A stretch of 24,923 nt of DNA from Pseudomonadota bacterium (lineage in GTDB: Bacteria; Pseudomonadota; Alphaproteobacteria; Rhizobiales; Hyphomicrobiaceae), in NCBI GenBank assembly GCA_023428365.1, contig JAEYYQ010000292.1:1-24923 (forward strand), in the 5' to 3' direction. Below, piece by piece: positions 23,334 through 24,923 of the stretch (position 1 is its first letter; each line of letters begins with the position of its first letter). The position numbers and the translations under genes were made by a program. The notes beneath the pieces were generated by a model. That model was not told the origin of the DNA. It did no database searches and saw only the letters and a list, made by a program, of their open reading frames with translations.

Positions 23334-24923
23334 ATGTGTGGGCTAGCGGGCTTTCTGCAACGGCATCCGTTCCACGGAACGGAGACGGCCGCGCAGCGAC
23401 GCCTCGCGAATATGACGGCTGCCATTGTGCGCCGTGGGCCGGATTCGCATGGTGCTTGGTTCGATGCGGACGCTGGCATTGCGCTCGGTCATCGTCGTCT
23501 TGCGATTGTTGATTTATCTCCGGCTGGCCATCAGCCGATGGTGTCTCACTCGGGCCGTTACGTCGTCGCCTATAATGGCGAAGTTTATAATGACGCCGAC
23601 CTCCGTCATCAGCTCGAACAGGATGGACACACGCCGCGCTGGCGGGGGCACTCCGATACCGAGACGATGGCGGCAGCATTCGATGCCTGGGGCATCGTTC
23701 CGGCTATTCAGCGCATCGTTGGCATGTTTGCGGTCGCAGTCTGGGATCGACAGCGCCGGACCGTGACGCTTATCCGGGACCGGATCGGTGAAAAGCCGCT
23801 CTACTACGGCTGGCAGGGTGTCGGCGCGCAGAAATCCTTCCTTTTCGGTTCGGAGTTGAAAGCGCTCCGCAGGCATCCCGCATGTGCGCGCGACGTCAAT
23901 CGCGACGCTGTCGTGCAACTCATGCGGCATGGACATGTGGGTGAGGGGAACGCGATTTATGCCGGATTGCACAAGGTGCCCGCCGGATGCGCTGTTGAAG
24001 TCTCGCTTGAACATCCAGACCCGGTTGTCTCGCAGTACTGGTCGGCCGTCGACGTCGCGGCCCGATCGGTGAAGGAGCGATCGGGGGGGCGGTCTCCCGA
24101 TCACGTCGTCAATGAACTAGAGGCGCTCCTGACCGACGCCGTCGGGCGACAGATGATGGCGGATGTTCCGCTCGGCGCGTTCCTGTCGGGGGGGATCGAC
24201 TCGTCGTTGATCGTTGCGCTCATGCAGCGGCAGTCGTCGCGGCCGGTCAAAACCTTCAGCATCGGTTTTCATGAGCCGCGCTACAACGAGGCCGAACTTG
24301 CGAAACGGGTCGCGGCGCACATAGGCACCGAGCATGTCGAGCTGTACGTCGGCGACACGGAACTGCGCGATATCGTTCCGCGATTGCCCGAGATGTACGA
24401 CGAGCCGTTCGCGGATGGGTCCCAGATCCCGACTGTTCTCGTTGCACAACTGGCGCGTTCGGAGGTGACTGTCGCGCTATCCGGCGACGGCGGCGATGAA
24501 TTGTTCTGCGGTTACGACCGTTACCGGCAAGGCGCGGCGCTGATGCGTTACATCCGCGGCGTGCCGCAGCCGTTGCGCTCCGGCGCAGGCCGATTGGCTC
24601 GCGCGCTGCCGCGAGGCGCCTGGGATAAAGCGTTGAACCCGTTCCTGGCCGTTGCATCGGGCAAGGAGCCCAATGGCCAGCGCGTGCATCGGCTCGCCGA
24701 CTACGCGCGCAGCAAGTCTGTCGAGGATCTGCATCGCAAGCTGGTCTCACGCTGGCGGTTTCCTGAAGACGCCGTGATCGGTGGCCGCGAGCCGCGCGGC
24801 ATCCTGGATGGCGATGCCCTTGCCGGCAGCGGACTTACCGATGCAGAGCGCATGATGCTGCTCGATATGCTGACCTATCTGCCCGATGACATCCTTACCA
24901 AGGTCGACCGCGCGACCATGTGG
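23334..24923 (+). CDS. asnB: asparagine synthase-type glutamine amidotransferase, 3' end cut by window edge
   Basis: 530 residues are visible. The protein begins MCGLAGF, so after Met removal Cys2 is the class II glutaminase nucleophile. RRGPDSHG, VAYNGEVYN and GMFAVAVWD complete the N-terminal glutaminase domain. The synthetase domain has the PP-loop FLSGGIDSS (Ser285-Ser290) and SGDGGDELFCGYDRY, and LPDDILTKVDRATM is reached at the right edge. Full-length family members have about 600-650 residues, so roughly the last 100 are missing. The enzyme activates a carboxylate with ATP and transfers ammonia from glutamine. In polysaccharide loci such homologues often amidate uronic acids rather than make asparagine. 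Start: ATG 23334 with GGGGA seven bases upstream. Confidence 0.93.
   Translation, partial: MCGLAGFLQRHPFHGTETAAQRRLANMTAAIVRRGPDSHGAWFDADAGIALGHRRLAIVDLSPAGHQPMVSHSGRYVVAYNGEVYNDADLRHQLEQDGHTPRWRGHSDTETMAAAFDAWGIVPAIQRIVGMFAVAVWDRQRRTVTLIRDRIGEKPLYYGWQGVGAQKSFLFGSELKALRRHPACARDVNRDAVVQLMRHGHVGEGNAIYAGLHKVPAGCAVEVSLEHPDPVVSQYWSAVDVAARSVKERSGGRSPDHVVNELEALLTDAVGRQMMADVPLGAFLSGGIDSSLIVALMQRQSSRPVKTFSIGFHEPRYNEAELAKRVAAHIGTEHVELYVGDTELRDIVPRLPEMYDEPFADGSQIPTVLVAQLARSEVTVALSGDGGDELFCGYDRYRQGAALMRYIRGVPQPLRSGAGRLARALPRGAWDKALNPFLAVASGKEPNGQRVHRLADYARSKSVEDLHRKLVSRWRFPEDAVIGGREPRGILDGDALAGSGLTDAERMMLLDMLTYLPDDILTKVDRATMW

Overview
The window is a surface- or exopolysaccharide locus, most likely from an alphaproteobacterium. 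That placement is an inference from an ExoF-type export protein, NodB-type deacetylase chemistry and an arabinose-donor cassette that recalls the Azorhizobium Nod-factor arabinosylation genes; no rRNA or other marker gene is present to fix the taxon. No tRNA, rRNA, insertion sequence, phage gene or CRISPR array was seen. Nearly every gene has an envelope-glycan role: four GT-A-type glycosyltransferases, one GT-B enzyme, two GT-C membrane transferases, a flippase, a polymerase, an export protein and several tailoring enzymes.

Layout. 1-3020 (minus): a class I methyltransferase cut by the window edge, then two GT2 glycosyltransferases coupled by a GTGA overlap. 3395-4894 (plus): an ExoF-like polysaccharide export protein, divergent from the GT2 pair. 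5300-14112 (minus): a long run in the order UbiA-type prenyltransferase, GtrA protein, DprE1-like FAD oxidase, DprE2-like reductase, GT-C membrane transferase, PKD/beta-helix exported protein, second GT-C transferase. 14424-15275 (plus): a StrF-like GT-A glycosyltransferase. 15345-18289 (minus): an O-antigen-polymerase/ligase-like protein and a Wzx-type flippase, joined by an ATGA overlap. 18566-24923 (plus): an SGNH-like hydrolase, a GT4 glycosyltransferase, a NodB-type deacetylase, a GT2 glycosyltransferase and an asparagine-synthase-type amidotransferase cut by the right edge.

Working model. The GT2 and GT4 enzymes assemble a lipid-linked repeat unit in the cytoplasm, the Wzx-like protein flips it, the Wzy-like protein polymerises it, and the ExoF-like protein takes part in export. 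The methyltransferase, deacetylase, amidotransferase and SGNH protein would decorate the glycan.

The most striking part is 8747-14112. UbiA, DprE1 and DprE2 homologues are the enzymes that mycobacteria use to make decaprenyl-phospho-D-arabinofuranose. Here they sit with a GtrA protein and a GT-C transferase in the same order as Rv3789-dprE1-dprE2-aftA. The inferred product is a polyprenyl-phosphate D-arabinofuranose donor, used on the periplasmic side by one or both GT-C enzymes to arabinosylate the polysaccharide. This is a testable inference, not a demonstrated function.
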